From assembly GCF_900094575.1 (NCBI RefSeq), contig NZ_FMAE01000018.1, forward strand, positions 1-34,767: a stretch of 34,767 nucleotides of DNA. Reading direction: 5' to 3'. The DNA comes from Bradyrhizobium yuanmingense. Its GTDB lineage: Bacteria; Pseudomonadota; Alphaproteobacteria; Rhizobiales; Xanthobacteraceae. Of this stretch, positions 26,260 to 34,427 are shown piece by piece. The notes below the pieces were generated by a model. It was not told the origin of the DNA. It ran no database searches and worked only from the letters and a program-made list of their open reading frames with translations. Numbering within the stretch: the first letter of the stretch is position 1; every line of letters starts with the position of its first letter. Both the position numbers and the translations under genes were made by a program.

Positions 26260-27120
26260 ATGACTGGCGATATGAAGAGGGCTAGCTGTGGCGGCCGTCA
26301 ATCGTGGCGGCGGCTTCGCGTGTGTCTCGCGATGCCCCTTCTCCTCTCGCTGATCGGCTGTAAGGCTGATCTCTACACCAAAATTCAGGAGCGCGAGGCT
26401 AATGAGATGCTCGCGCTTCTCCTTAGCAAGGGCGTTGATGCTGTCCGTGTTGTCGCCAAGGACGGGACCAGTACAATCCAGGTCGAGGAAAAGCAGCTCG
26501 CTTATTCGATTGACCTGCTAAATGTCGAAGGGTTGCCGCGCCAATCCTTCAAGAATCTCGGCGAGGTGTTCAAGGGATCGGGCCTCGTTGCCTCGCCGAT
26601 CGAGGAGCGGGCACGTTACGTTTATGCTCTAAGCGAAGAATTGTCGCGCACGATCAGCGATATAGATGGCGTCCTTTCAGCGCGCGTCCACGTCGTTCTG
26701 CCGAAGAACGACTTGTTGCGACAAGATGCGACCCCGTCCTCCGCCTCGGTCTTCATTCGCCATGGCTCCAGCGCGAAGCTCTCGGCACTGTTGCCGCAGA
26801 TCAAGATGCTCGTCGCAAACAGCATTGAAGGCCTGTCCTATGACAAGGTCGCGGTCGTCTTCGTGCCGGTCGAGCGCGCTCCAATCGAGCAGTCTGCCGC
26901 GCCGGTAGTTCCTGCGGCTCAGTCAGCAAGAGCGGGCTCAGCCCCGTTACTTGCGCTTGCTGTGGGAGGCGCCGGAGCGCTATTCGGCATCGTATCTTGC
27001 GTATTGCTGGGCCCGCGCATGCGTCAGTTTGGACGATCATCGCGCAAGCTGAGCGTGTTTGGCTCGCGTGTGTCTGCTGAGCAGGAGTCGGACAAAAAGT
27101 TGATTGCTGATGCGACATAG
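26260..27120 (+). CDS. rhcJ: Inner-membrane ring lipoprotein RhcJ (SctJ, NolT)
   Basis: The 286-aa protein belongs to the YscJ/PrgK family. The lipobox LLSLIGC puts the lipidated Cys at residue 34, or residue 30 if ATG 26272 is used. The two ring-building domains contain EREANEMLALLLSKGVDAVR and the conserved ELSRTISDIDGVLSARVHVV. A C-terminal transmembrane helix, LLALAVGGAGALFGIVSCVL, precedes a short basic cytoplasmic tail. It forms the inner of the two inner-membrane rings. The next gene starts 11 bp downstream. Confidence 0.96.
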   Translation: MTGDMKRASCGGRQSWRRLRVCLAMPLLLSLIGCKADLYTKIQEREANEMLALLLSKGVDAVRVVAKDGTSTIQVEEKQLAYSIDLLNVEGLPRQSFKNLGEVFKGSGLVASPIEERARYVYALSEELSRTISDIDGVLSARVHVVLPKNDLLRQDATPSSASVFIRHGSSAKLSALLPQIKMLVANSIEGLSYDKVAVVFVPVERAPIEQSAAPVVPAAQSARAGSAPLLALAVGGAGALFGIVSCVLLGPRMRQFGRSSRKLSVFGSRVSAEQESDKKLIADAT

Positions 27121-27131
27121 TCTGGACGCTC

Positions 27132-27764
27132 ATGTCGGCATCAATGTCATCCACAAAACCCAATCGTTCGTTCACGCTCCCAGCCGATCGGCTGCGCGAG
27201 CTTGCTGCCTCGGTCGATCCCGGTCGTTTTGCTGGGCTTCTTGACCCGCTGCTTTCGCCTTCCACGTTGGCTCGGCTACAGCAGAGTTCCAGGCTGCAGC
27301 CAAGGCTCGCCGAACTGCTGCTGGGCGGCAAGGTCGAGGTGAGCTGCGCCGACTGGAACGAAGATGCTCTCCTGGGGCATGAGCCGCGGCGGGCTGCGCT
27401 GCTCGCGGGCAGCATCTGGCATGCACGCTCTATCCTCAAGCTGGTTTCCAGGCACGATCTGCCGATATTGGTGGAGTTGATCGGTGCCGAAGCGCATGCT
27501 TTCGCAGTCCGGCATTTATCCAGTGCCGTCGCAACGATCCCGATCGTCGATCCAGAGCAATTGTCGCGACAGATCGAATATGACGGGCACGCTTGTCTCG
27601 GCGCCTGGCTCGAAGAGACTTCATCGCTTGGTCGTATCCGCGTGCTTCTACGCTTGCCTGTTGGGACGGCCGCCGAGAGTCCAACTGCTGAACACCGTAG
27701 CGCAGCAGGCCCCCTGCTTTCCCTCGTCATGGCGCATTTGCGTGCAGAGGCTGCCGGAGCATGA
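27132..27764 (+). CDS. nolU: Type III sorting-platform protein NolU (SctK-like)
   Basis: The 210-aa cytoplasmic protein occupies the NolU position between rhcJ and nolV. It has no membrane helix. Blocks include RLRELAASVDPGRFAGLLDP, a helical ILKLVSRHDLPILVELIGAE, and IRVLLRLPVGT near the end. NolU is regarded as the SctK-type adaptor linking the SctQ/SctL pods to the membrane rings. The stop overlaps the nolV start by four bases (ATGA), suggesting translational coupling. Confidence 0.88.
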   Translation: MSASMSSTKPNRSFTLPADRLRELAASVDPGRFAGLLDPLLSPSTLARLQQSSRLQPRLAELLLGGKVEVSCADWNEDALLGHEPRRAALLAGSIWHARSILKLVSRHDLPILVELIGAEAHAFAVRHLSSAVATIPIVDPEQLSRQIEYDGHACLGAWLEETSSLGRIRVLLRLPVGTAAESPTAEHRSAAGPLLSLVMAHLRAEAAGA

Positions 27765-28381
27765 CGGCCGATGATCCCGCATCACCCGCGGCCCCGCAGA
27801 TTCGGCCACTTGGACCGCTGATCCCAGCTGCGCAGCTTGAGATCTGGCACGATGCCGTACGGGCGCGAGCCGCTGCCGAGCGGCATCTGCAGCGGGTTCG
27901 CGGGTGGGCACGCCAGGCTTATGAGCGGGAACGGGCGCGGGGCCGCGCCGAGGGTGCAAAGGCTGGCGCAGAGGAAATGGCGCGGCTGATTGCGCAGGCG
28001 ACTTGTGAACTGGCCCAGCGCAAGGCGGCTCTGGAGCGGGAATTGCCGCAACTGGTCTTCGAGATCGTTCGCGATCTGCTTGGCGCGTTTGACCCCGGTG
28101 AGCTGCTGGTCCACGGCGTTCGTCATGCGATCGAGCAAAGATATAAGAACACGGAGGTTTGCCTCCACGTCTCCCCACTGAAGGCCGACCTGCTAGCCAG
28201 TGAGTTCAAGGACTATGACGGACTTGAGGGCCGGCCGAAGGTCAGGATTGAGGCGGATCCGGCGCTGAGTGCGGACCAATGTGTCTTGTGGAGCGAGTTT
28301 GGCAATGTCGATCTTGGACTTGCCGCGCAGCTGCGCGCGCTGCGTCTCGGGTTTGGCTTGTCAGAGGAAGCTGAATCGTGA
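27761..28381 (+). CDS. nolV: ATPase regulator NolV (SctL)
   Basis: The 206-aa protein is an HrpE/YscL/FliH-type stator that links the ATPase RhcN to RhcQ. A charged coiled-coil runs from about residue 35 to 95 (RARAAAERHLQRVRGWARQA, YERERARGRAEGAKAGAEEM). The C-terminal domain contains LVFEIVRDLLGAFDPGELLV and a Leu-rich end. It starts inside the nolU stop, and its own TGA overlaps the GTG start of rhcN. The frame is intact. Confidence 0.93.
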   Translation: MTADDPASPAAPQIRPLGPLIPAAQLEIWHDAVRARAAAERHLQRVRGWARQAYERERARGRAEGAKAGAEEMARLIAQATCELAQRKAALERELPQLVFEIVRDLLGAFDPGELLVHGVRHAIEQRYKNTEVCLHVSPLKADLLASEFKDYDGLEGRPKVRIEADPALSADQCVLWSEFGNVDLGLAAQLRALRLGFGLSEEAES

Positions 28382-29733
28382 CCGGGCAACGAGCGACCCA
28401 TGATGCCGAGGCCGCAGAAGGAAGTGTAGAGGCCGCACTCTCGTCCTTGAGATCTTCCGCCAGGCACATCGATACACGCGCCGTCCGCGGCCGGATCACG
28501 CGGGCGGTGGGCACGCTGCTGCACGCCGTCTTGCCGGAGGCCCGGGTCGGAGAGCTATGCCTATTGCAGGATCCTCGTAGCGGATGGTCGCTCGAGGCGG
28601 AGGTGATCGGCCTGTTGCCGGACGGGGTGTTACTCACGCCCATCGGGGACATGGTGGGGCTGTCCAATCGTGCGGAGGTGGTGACGACCGGGCGAATGCA
28701 GGAAGTGGCTGTCGGCCCCGGTTTGCTCGGCCGCGTCATCGACAGTTTTGGCCGACCGCTCGACGGCAAGGGCCCGATAAAAGCCGGCGAAGCCAGACCG
28801 CTGCGCGGCAGGGCGCCCAATCCGATGAAACGGCGCGGAATTGAACAGCCGTTCCCGCTAGGCGTTCGTGTCCTGGATGGCCTTCTGACATGTGGAGAAG
28901 GTCAGCGGATCGGAATCTATGGTGATGCGGGTTGCGGCAAGTCGACGCTGATGTCGCAAATCGTAAGAGGCGCGGCGGCCGACGTCACCATCGTTGCGCT
29001 GATCGGTGAGCGCGGTCGAGAGGTGCGTGAATTCATCGAACGTCATCTTGGCGAAGCCCTTCACCGTTCCGTCGTTGTGGTGGAGACCTCCGACCGTTCG
29101 GCGATGGAGCGGGCCCAATGCGCCCACATGGCGACAGCACTGGCGGAATATTTTCGTGATCAGGGCCTTCGCGTCGTTTTGATGATGGATTCTTTGACGC
29201 GCTTTAGCCGCGCCATGCGTGAAATCGGCCTCGCCGCAGGAGAGCCGCCGACCCGGCGCGGATTTCCGCCCTCCGTTTTTGCGCTGTTGCCGGGCTTGTT
29301 GGAGCGCGCCGGCATGGGCGAGCATGGCTCCATTACGGCCTTCTATACGGTGCTTGTCGAGGGTGATGGCACGGGCGATCCAATAGCGGAAGAATCACGC
29401 GGCATCCTTGATGGCCACATTATTCTGTCCCGCGCGCTGGCCTCTCGAGAGCATTTTCCGGCTATCGATGTGCTGTCTAGCCGCAGCCGTGTCATGGATG
29501 CGATCGTGTCGGTGCCGCATCGCAAGGCCGCATCCTTCTTCCGTGATCTGCTCTCACGCTACGCTGAGGCCGAGTTCTTGATCAAGGTCGGTGAATACAA
29601 GCAAGGTTCTGATCCGTTGACCGATCGAGCAATCGCCTCGATCGAGCAGCTGCGGGCCTTTTTGCGCCAGGGGCAGGGTGAGGCGTGCAGCTTTGAGGAG
29701 ACGGTCGCATGGATATCGCGTCTGACGGCCTAA
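28378..29733 (+). CDS. rhcN: Type III secretion ATPase RhcN (SctN)
   Basis: The 451-aa hexameric ATPase unfolds substrates and removes chaperones at the base of the apparatus. An N-terminal beta-barrel-like region is followed by the F1-type nucleotide-binding domain: Walker A GDAGCGKST at residues 182-190, the GERGREVREF block with the catalytic Glu, and Walker B VVLMMDSLTRFSRA. The later motif PSVFALLPGLLERAG and the end, YKQGSDPLTDRAIASIEQLR, are typical of SctN. The start is GTG 28378, overlapping the nolV stop by three bases. All catalytic residues are present. Confidence 0.98.
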   Translation: MTGQRATHDAEAAEGSVEAALSSLRSSARHIDTRAVRGRITRAVGTLLHAVLPEARVGELCLLQDPRSGWSLEAEVIGLLPDGVLLTPIGDMVGLSNRAEVVTTGRMQEVAVGPGLLGRVIDSFGRPLDGKGPIKAGEARPLRGRAPNPMKRRGIEQPFPLGVRVLDGLLTCGEGQRIGIYGDAGCGKSTLMSQIVRGAAADVTIVALIGERGREVREFIERHLGEALHRSVVVVETSDRSAMERAQCAHMATALAEYFRDQGLRVVLMMDSLTRFSRAMREIGLAAGEPPTRRGFPPSVFALLPGLLERAGMGEHGSITAFYTVLVEGDGTGDPIAEESRGILDGHIILSRALASREHFPAIDVLSSRSRVMDAIVSVPHRKAASFFRDLLSRYAEAEFLIKVGEYKQGSDPLTDRAIASIEQLRAFLRQGQGEACSFEETVAWISRLTA

Positions 29734-30245
29734 GTCCCGTTCACGCCTCAAAGCTGCGGCTGGTAAAGGACATGCGGGAACGAAGCGCCCTTCGTGAATT
29801 GTCCAACATGGAAGCCAAGCGCCACCTCGCGATTCAAGCTGTCCAACAAGCGTGCGAGCATCTTGCACATGCCGAAGAGCGCCGCGCAAAGGTCGAGGCG
29901 GAGCTCTATCGGGAGATGCTAGCGGCCGATACGATATCTGTATGCGAACTGCAGCGACGCTATCATCTCATCATCGGGCGACTCACAGACGAGATCACAG
30001 CGGCGCAGTGCTTTCTTGACAAGGCCCGTGCTGCCCAAGAGCAAGCTGAGGCTGCGGCTCTTGAGGCCCGAGCCGTTTGGACCAAGCGTTCAGCGGCGAG
30101 CCAGAAATGGCGTGAGATCGATCACGACGTTCGGCGCATCACGAATGCACATTTCGAGGCTGCCGCCGAAATCGAAGCCGATGATGAAGTCTTGCTCCGC
30201 TACCGGCGAGGCCGATCAGGGCAGACGGGAGGTGAGCCAACATGA
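29709..30245 (+). CDS. sctO: Coiled-coil stalk protein SctO (Y4yJ-like)
   Basis: The 178-aa protein is almost entirely helical and charged (MEAKRHLAIQAVQQACEHLA, HAEERRAKVEAELYREMLAA, AQEQAEAAALEARAVWTKRS), as in YscO/FliJ-type stalks that insert into the ATPase ring and contact SctV. It sits immediately after rhcN, the constant position of this gene, and overlaps it by 25 bases. It corresponds to y4yJ of NGR234. The end overlaps the rhcQ start by four bases. Confidence 0.85.
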   Translation: MDIASDGLSPVHASKLRLVKDMRERSALRELSNMEAKRHLAIQAVQQACEHLAHAEERRAKVEAELYREMLAADTISVCELQRRYHLIIGRLTDEITAAQCFLDKARAAQEQAEAAALEARAVWTKRSAASQKWREIDHDVRRITNAHFEAAAEIEADDEVLLRYRRGRSGQTGGEPT

Positions 30246-31363
30246 TTGCAGATCCTCTCCCGCGCGAGCTAGGGGCCTGCGACGCGGAAGCCGCATCCGC
30301 GCCATATCGGCCGGCTGAACGCGCAGCCTTCACGCCGACGCTGATCCTCTCGCACGCCGTGACCTCGTGGCTTAACGAGATCGCAGCGTTGCGTGCGCCT
30401 CTGCAAACCCTCCTCGGCGAGAAGCCGCTATCTGTGCGGGTGAGCCGAACCGTCTGGCAGGCGGAGCCGGCTGCGACGTCGATGCTTGATTGCGTCTTCG
30501 AAGTAAATGGTGAAACCCTGATCCTGTCCTTGCCAGTTGCGCTTGCGGAAGCGCTGATTGGGACCTTGCAGGATGGCCTTACCTTACCTTCTGAGCCGAC
30601 GCGTTCGCTGGTCCTGGAACTTGCGCTGGAACCCTTGCTGGCTCCGCTGGAAAGAATGACGCAGCGCAATCTGCAGCTTGTTCGCACCGAGGAAGCGCCG
30701 AATACGAGGCCTTATCTTGAATTTGACGTCGCCTTTGGTGAGCTCGCCAGCAAGGCGCGGCTGCTTCTATTCTCGCCGCTTGACGGTCCCGTTCCGCCGG
30801 CCTTCACCGCCCTCGGCGAGCTGCTCGGCCGATCACCGCGACAGACGGCCAAGCTGCCTTCCGAACTCCCGGTCATCGTTGCAGGCCAAGTCGGTTCGCT
30901 TCGCGTCGCGATCGGCGTTCTTCGCCGAGCAGAGCAAGGCGACGCGCTGCTCCCGGACGTAATTCCACTCGCGCGAGGACAGATCATTCTCGCTGCAGAC
31001 CGATTGTGGGCCCCTGCAGAGATTGGCGGCGACAGGCTGGTGCTGCGAGGACCATTCCGCTTGCGATCCCACCCCCTAACGAGTGAAGATATAATGCCCC
31101 AAAACCAGGTGCAACAGCAGCCTCCGTCAGAGGCGGATATCGACAGCATCGAGATCACACTCATATTCGAATGTGGCCGCTGGCCGATGCCCTTGGGAAC
31201 CTTGCGAACCCTCAACGAAGGCCACGTGTTCGAACTTGGCCGGCCTCTAGATGGGCCGGTTGATATCCTTGCCAACGGCCAACGTATCGGCCAGGGCGAC
31301 ATCGTGCGGATCGGGGACGAGCTGGCCGTCAGGCTGCGCGGCAGGTTGGCGCTTAATGACTGA
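30242..31363 (+). CDS. rhcQ: Cytoplasmic ring protein RhcQ (SctQ)
   Basis: The 373-aa protein is a YscQ/HrcQ/FliN-FliM-type component of the sorting platform. A long variable N-terminal part includes a first SPOA-like module (LPVIVAGQVGSLRVAIGVLR). The conserved C-terminal SPOA domain covers about residues 300-370 (IDSIEITLIFECGRWPMPLG, then GRPLDGPVDILANGQRIGQG and RIGDELAVRL). It is one unsplit protein, unlike the HrcQA/QB pairs of Pseudomonas. It starts within the sctO stop and ends eight bases inside rhcR. Confidence 0.93.
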   Translation: MIADPLPRELGACDAEAASAPYRPAERAAFTPTLILSHAVTSWLNEIAALRAPLQTLLGEKPLSVRVSRTVWQAEPAATSMLDCVFEVNGETLILSLPVALAEALIGTLQDGLTLPSEPTRSLVLELALEPLLAPLERMTQRNLQLVRTEEAPNTRPYLEFDVAFGELASKARLLLFSPLDGPVPPAFTALGELLGRSPRQTAKLPSELPVIVAGQVGSLRVAIGVLRRAEQGDALLPDVIPLARGQIILAADRLWAPAEIGGDRLVLRGPFRLRSHPLTSEDIMPQNQVQQQPPSEADIDSIEITLIFECGRWPMPLGTLRTLNEGHVFELGRPLDGPVDILANGQRIGQGDIVRIGDELAVRLRGRLALND

Positions 31364-32021
31364 GGTTCAACCCAGCATCCTTGCGCTTCTTGCGATTACC
31401 GTCGGCCTTGGCCTGCTGGCCTTTGCTGTCGTGACAACGACCGCCTTTATCAAGGTCTCCGTTGTTCTCTTCCTCGTGCGCAATGCGCTGGGGACTCAAT
31501 CGATACCGCCGAACATCGTCCTCTACGGAGCGGCACTGATCCTGACCGTCTTCATCAGCGCTCCGGTCTTCGAGCAGACCTATAACCGCCTTACCGATCC
31601 GCAACTTCGCTACCAAAGTTTCGATGACTGGGTGACGGCCGCCAAGGAGGGACAGGAGCCGCTCCGAGCTCATCTGAAGAAATTCACTAATGAAGAGCAA
31701 CGCCGCTTCTTCCTGTCCTCAACGGAACACGTCTGGTCGGAGGACATGCGCGGCAGCGTCACGGCAGATGATTTTGCGATTCTCGTGCCGTCGTTTTTGA
31801 TCTCTGAACTCAAGCGTGGATTCGAAATCGGTTTTCTTCTCTATCTTCCCTTCATCACGATCGATCTCATTGTAACGACGATTTTGATGGCCATGGGTAT
31901 GTCGATGGTATCCCCCACGGTGATATCTGTCCCCTTCAAGCTCTTTTTGTTCGTCACGATCGACGGCTGGTCACGTCTCATGCACGGGCTGGTATTAAGC
32001 TACACGACCCCAGGAGGTTGA
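31356..32021 (+). CDS. rhcR: Export apparatus protein RhcR (SctR)
   Basis: From ATG 31356 the protein is 221 aa. A longer frame from 31251 overlaps rhcQ and lacks homology. It has the FliP/SctR pattern: N-terminal membrane helices (AVVTTTAFIKVSVVLFLVRN, then IVLYGAALILTVFISAPVF), a periplasmic-side loop, and the conserved C-terminal block FLISELKRGFEIGFLLYLPF, IDLIVTTILMAMGMSMVSPT. Five copies make the core of the export gate. It is translationally coupled to rhcQ. Confidence 0.97.
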   Translation: MTEVQPSILALLAITVGLGLLAFAVVTTTAFIKVSVVLFLVRNALGTQSIPPNIVLYGAALILTVFISAPVFEQTYNRLTDPQLRYQSFDDWVTAAKEGQEPLRAHLKKFTNEEQRRFFLSSTEHVWSEDMRGSVTADDFAILVPSFLISELKRGFEIGFLLYLPFITIDLIVTTILMAMGMSMVSPTVISVPFKLFLFVTIDGWSRLMHGLVLSYTTPGG

Positions 32022-32023
32022 CC

Positions 32024-32299
32024 ATGAACGAAGCCAGTATCCTTACGCACCTGAGTCAATCGCTCGTGCTCTTCATGATCTGGGTTCTGCCGCCGCTGCT
32101 CGCAGCTCTCATCTCTGGACTGATCATTGGCCTCATCCAGGCGGCAACTCAGCTCCAGGATCAAACCTTGCCACTGACAGTCAAGCTTCTGGTTGTTGTA
32201 GCCGTGCTCGCCGGGTTTTCTCCCGTGCTCAGCGCTCCTCTGATCGACCAGGCCGAGCACATCTTCAGCGAGTTTCCAGCACTCACCGCAAGATATTAG
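32024..32299 (+). CDS. rhcS: Export apparatus protein RhcS (SctS)
   Basis: The 91-aa protein starts at ATG 32024, with GGAGG 7 nt upstream inside the end of rhcR. It is a FliQ/SctS hairpin of two membrane helices (LVLFMIWVLPPLLAALISGL and VKLLVVVAVLAGFSPVL) joined by the conserved IGLIQAATQLQDQTLPLTVK turn. It packs around the RhcR/RhcT core. Confidence 0.96.
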   Translation: MNEASILTHLSQSLVLFMIWVLPPLLAALISGLIIGLIQAATQLQDQTLPLTVKLLVVVAVLAGFSPVLSAPLIDQAEHIFSEFPALTARY

Positions 32300-32309
32300 C
32301 AGAGCTTGG

Positions 32310-33131
32310 ATGGCTGGCCTGTCACCCGCGGAGGCGCAAGCTCTCGTACAGGGCACGATCGAGCTCGTCGCCGCAACCGGCCTGAGTGCGGCCCGCGCCC
32401 TCGGCATCATGCTGGTGCTTCCGGTCTTCACCCGGCCGCGCATCAGCGGTCTGGTTCGGGGAAGCCTTACGATTGCGATCGGTCTACCGTGCCTCGCTCA
32501 GATCAAGCTCGGTCTGCAGACCCTGGACCCGAACACGCGCCTAGTCAGCGTTACCATGCTTGGCCTGAAGGAGGTGTTCGTCGGTCTTATGCTCGGCATC
32601 CTGCTCAGTATTCCACTATGGAGCATACAGGCAGTCGGCGACATCATCGATACTCAACGAGGAATTTCGAGCCAAGTTGCGGGGGAGGATCCCGCGACGC
32701 ACAGCCAAGCGTCCGGGACCGGGCTTTTTCTCGGCGTTACGGCAGTTACGATCTTCGTACTGGTCGGCGGGCTGCAGACCATGGTGAGCGGCCTTTATGG
32801 CAGCTACCTAGTGTGGCCTGTCTATCAGTTTCTGCCTGCCGTGACAGCGCAGGGTGCAATGGAATGTCTGGCCCTTCTCGATCGCATCATGATGACGACC
32901 TTGTTAGTTGCCGGGCCGGTGCTGGCCCTGCTGCTGCTGGTCGATGTCTCGGTCATGATACTCGGCCGTTTTGCATCTCAGCTCAAGCTGAACGATCTCT
33001 CCCCAATGATCAAGAATCTTGCATTCGGGGTCATCATGGTTAGCTACGCCGTCTATCTGCTTGAATACGCCGGAGCTGAAATCCTGACCTCGAACAGCAT
33101 GCTTGAGTATCTGAAGAAGCTGTTGAAATGA
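32310..33131 (+). CDS. rhcT: Export apparatus protein RhcT (SctT)
   Basis: The 273-aa FliR/SctT-family protein has about six membrane helices. Conserved blocks are ARALGIMLVLPVFTRPRISG, LKEVFVGLMLGILLSIPLWS, the amphipathic GDIIDTQRGISSQ, and LNDLSPMIKNLAFGVIMVSY near the end. It completes the RST gate complex. The gene follows rhcS by 10 bp and overlaps rhcU by four bases (ATGA). A long +1-frame reading of the same DNA is a shadow. Confidence 0.96.
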   Translation: MAGLSPAEAQALVQGTIELVAATGLSAARALGIMLVLPVFTRPRISGLVRGSLTIAIGLPCLAQIKLGLQTLDPNTRLVSVTMLGLKEVFVGLMLGILLSIPLWSIQAVGDIIDTQRGISSQVAGEDPATHSQASGTGLFLGVTAVTIFVLVGGLQTMVSGLYGSYLVWPVYQFLPAVTAQGAMECLALLDRIMMTTLLVAGPVLALLLLVDVSVMILGRFASQLKLNDLSPMIKNLAFGVIMVSYAVYLLEYAGAEILTSNSMLEYLKKLLK

Positions 33132-34165
33132 GCTCTACAAGTGAGGAGAAAAAGCTTCCTCCGACGCCCAAGAAGCTGCGTGATGCCCGCAAGAAGGGGC
33201 AGAGCGCCCGCAGCTCGGATCTGGTGAGCGGCGTCAGCGCCTGTGCCGGTTTCGGCTGTCTGTGGTGGCGAGCGGGTGCGATCAAGGACAAGTGGCAAGA
33301 GACGGTCCAACTGGTCGATAAACTGCAGGAGCAGCCGTTCACAAACGCAGTGCCACAAGCGCTCAGCGGCTTGCTAGAACTTTCGATTGCCACCGTCGCT
33401 CCGTTGCTCGCTGCTGCCGTCACAGCAGCTCTTCTCGCCAATGTCCTGGCCAATGGCGGCTTTATGTTTGCTTCGGAGCCGCTCAAGCCGAAGCTCGAGA
33501 AACTGGATCCAATCAAAGGCTTGAAACGCATCGCCTCGAAACGTTCGGCCATCGAGCTTGGCAAGACACTGGCTAAAGTGGTTTTGCTTAGTGCGACTTT
33601 CTTTCTCACGGTGACCGCCAGCTGGAAAGCGCTGGTGTACCTGCCAGTCTGCGGGATGAGCTGTTTTGGCTTCGTTTTCACCGAGGTTAAATTGCTGACT
33701 GGGATTGCCGCTGGAGCTTTTCTGGTCGGCGGATTGGCTGACCTCCTAATCCAGCGCTGGCTATTTATGCAGGACATGCGCATGACTGAAACGGAGGCCA
33801 AGCGGGAGAACAAGGAACAGCAGGGCAATCCGCAGGTGAAGCGTGAGCACCGGCGTCTGCGGCAAGAGTCGGCCAACGAGGCTCCGGTCGGCGTCAGTCG
33901 AGCCACGTTGATATTGCGGGGATCGGCAACGTTGATTGGGCTGCGCTATGTTCGCGGCGAGACCGGCGTGCCGGTCTTGGTCTGCCGTGGCGAGGGCGAA
34001 GCTGCTTCACAGCTGCTTGGTGAGGCGCGCGCGCTGCGCCTCAACATTGTGGATGACGATGTCCTGACGCGTCAGCTGCTCGGCAAAGCAAAGCTCGGCA
34101 ACCCCGTTCCCTCGCAATATTTCGAGTCGGTCGCAAAAGCACTCTATGCGGCGGGGCTAGTCTAG
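33128..34165 (+). CDS. rhcU: Export apparatus switch protein RhcU (SctU) lacking NPTH
   Basis: The 345-aa protein belongs to the FlhB/YscU/SctU family. The N-terminus (KKLPPTPKKLRDARKKGQSA) is the conserved entry motif, followed by four membrane helices to about residue 210, and a basic linker (RMTETEAKRENKEQQGNPQV, KREHRRL). In the cytoplasmic domain, where relatives autocleave within NPTH, this protein has RGSA at residues 264-267 (ATLILRGSATLIGLRYVRGE). Downstream similarity (GEGEAASQLLGEARALRLNI, then LARALY-like TRQLLGKAKLGNPVP) is retained, so the site has been substituted rather than deleted. Self-cleavage by the known mechanism is not expected. It is the last gene of the operon. Confidence 0.96.
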   Translation: MSSTSEEKKLPPTPKKLRDARKKGQSARSSDLVSGVSACAGFGCLWWRAGAIKDKWQETVQLVDKLQEQPFTNAVPQALSGLLELSIATVAPLLAAAVTAALLANVLANGGFMFASEPLKPKLEKLDPIKGLKRIASKRSAIELGKTLAKVVLLSATFFLTVTASWKALVYLPVCGMSCFGFVFTEVKLLTGIAAGAFLVGGLADLLIQRWLFMQDMRMTETEAKRENKEQQGNPQVKREHRRLRQESANEAPVGVSRATLILRGSATLIGLRYVRGETGVPVLVCRGEGEAASQLLGEARALRLNIVDDDVLTRQLLGKAKLGNPVPSQYFESVAKALYAAGLV

Positions 34166-34427
34166 ATCATCCTGTCCTGACGCTGCGATCTGCAGAGTGC
34201 GCCCAATGGACGCTGGGATCTTGCGCGACGGGCCGATAGGCTCGCCCAGATAGCCTCTGGGCCACGGGCTCGCCGACCGGATCACTGGATCAGCTGCGGC
34301 GCCAAGCGCAACAACTTGTTCGCCGATTTCGAGTGCTTTCCGCGCCTGCACCCTCGAGGACGTCGACTTGTACCGTAGCTACAGGGGGTGCCACTCGGAT
34401 GACGCGGTACTGCTGATCATGAACTAG
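34166..34427. other. Gap between rhcU and IS5-family element
   Basis: About 260 bases contain no convincing gene or terminator hairpin. A 64-codon minus-strand frame here lacks recognisable motifs. Confidence 0.5.

Noticed and set aside
26801..27730. 309-codon minus-strand open frame
   Set aside because: It lies antisense to the well-supported rhcJ and nolU genes, is Arg/Ser/Ala-rich and has no motif; it is a high-GC shadow.
31251..31355. Upstream extension of rhcR
   Set aside because: It overlaps rhcQ coding sequence, and family homology begins at ATG 31356.
32306..33043. 245-codon plus-strand frame within rhcT
   Set aside because: It is a shifted-frame shadow of rhcT, which has strong SctT homology; the composition (Arg/Ser/His-rich) is typical of shadows.
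33040..33906. 288-codon minus-strand frame
   Set aside because: It is antisense to rhcU, with no recognisable domain.
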